Positions 27,688 through 27,694 of a DNA stretch of 27,694 nt are shown here, piece by piece. A program made the translations under genes and the position numbers. Numbering within the stretch: the first letter of the stretch is position 1; every line of letters begins with the position of its first letter. The notes under the pieces are model-generated. The model did no database searches. It was given only the letters and a program-made list of their open reading frames with translations, and had not been told where the DNA came from. Source of the DNA: a virus; IMG/VR virus record IMGVR_UViG_3300040801_004796, positions 1-27,694 of that record. One strand, 5' to 3'.

Positions 27688-27694
27688 ATTTAAA

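Noticed and set aside
1-27694. CRISPR arrays, tRNA genes, rRNA genes and diversity-generating retroelements
   Set aside because: I saw no regular repeat-spacer array, no cloverleaf-like sequence and no reverse transcriptase motif. Close or scattered repeats are operators, origin boxes and the cassette duplication.

Overview
The window is most of a temperate tailed phage of a Bacteroidetes host, probably a flavobacterium. It may be a prophage or a circularly permuted phage genome. The evidence is an AT-rich sequence, promoters of the Bacteroidetes form (TTTG, 19-20 bases, TAnnTTTG), no clear Shine-Dalgarno sites, BACON-type domains in a tail protein and an outer-membrane beta-barrel gene. Nearly all genes lie on the minus strand, so the transcription order runs from high to low coordinates. 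Only the repressor and one integrase are on the plus strand.

Layout from left to right. 1-5566: late head region, with TerL (cut by the window edge), TerS, a coiled-coil protein, small structural proteins, the major capsid protein and an S49 protease fused to a scaffold-like tail. 5571-14534: long early operon read leftward from the immunity region. It carries a Cro-like protein, a LuxR-type regulator, many small proteins, an outer-membrane protein, a C5-cytosine methyltransferase, a 1066-aa primase-helicase and, after a repeat-rich probable origin (7183-7493), further small genes. 14535-16485: divergent control region, repressor and integrase. 16482-18256: accessory cassette 1 (KilA-N fragment, P22-type antirepressor, 83-aa protein). 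18269-25328: tail operon (tail-completion-like protein, tape measure, BACON tail protein, large tail protein, 56-aa protein). 25340-26483: accessory cassette 2 (full KilA-N protein and an almost identical 83-aa protein). 26493-27694: a second tyrosine recombinase, then about 400 bases without genes, rich in inverted repeats.

Control logic, inferred. A palindromic operator related to CTATACAATTGTATAG lies at the early promoter beside the repressor, ahead of the gene at 6630, and twice at each KilA-N promoter. The repressor has no LexA-type peptidase domain, so relief by the KilA-N/P22-type antirepressors is plausible. A second motif, TTACTGTCCTTTTTTT on the minus strand, lies 31-47 bases before the first gene of each late block (1769, 5506, 25273) and is a candidate late-promoter element.

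The most unusual finding is in the two cassettes. Each has two structured leader RNAs whose specificity segments differ between the copies but stay complementary. RNA I, before each KilA-N gene, has two hairpins whose 8-base loops can kiss through 7 base pairs, followed by a terminator-like stem. RNA II, before each 83-aa gene, has a segment at the transcript 5' end, its complement in the leader, and the same segment repeated over the start codon. All three change together between copies. This looks like a cis or sRNA-based immunity switch, with a distant analogy to c4 antisense control of antirepressors in P1/P22-type phages. I do not recognise it as a described family. No tRNA, rRNA, CRISPR array, portal gene or lysis gene was recognised.
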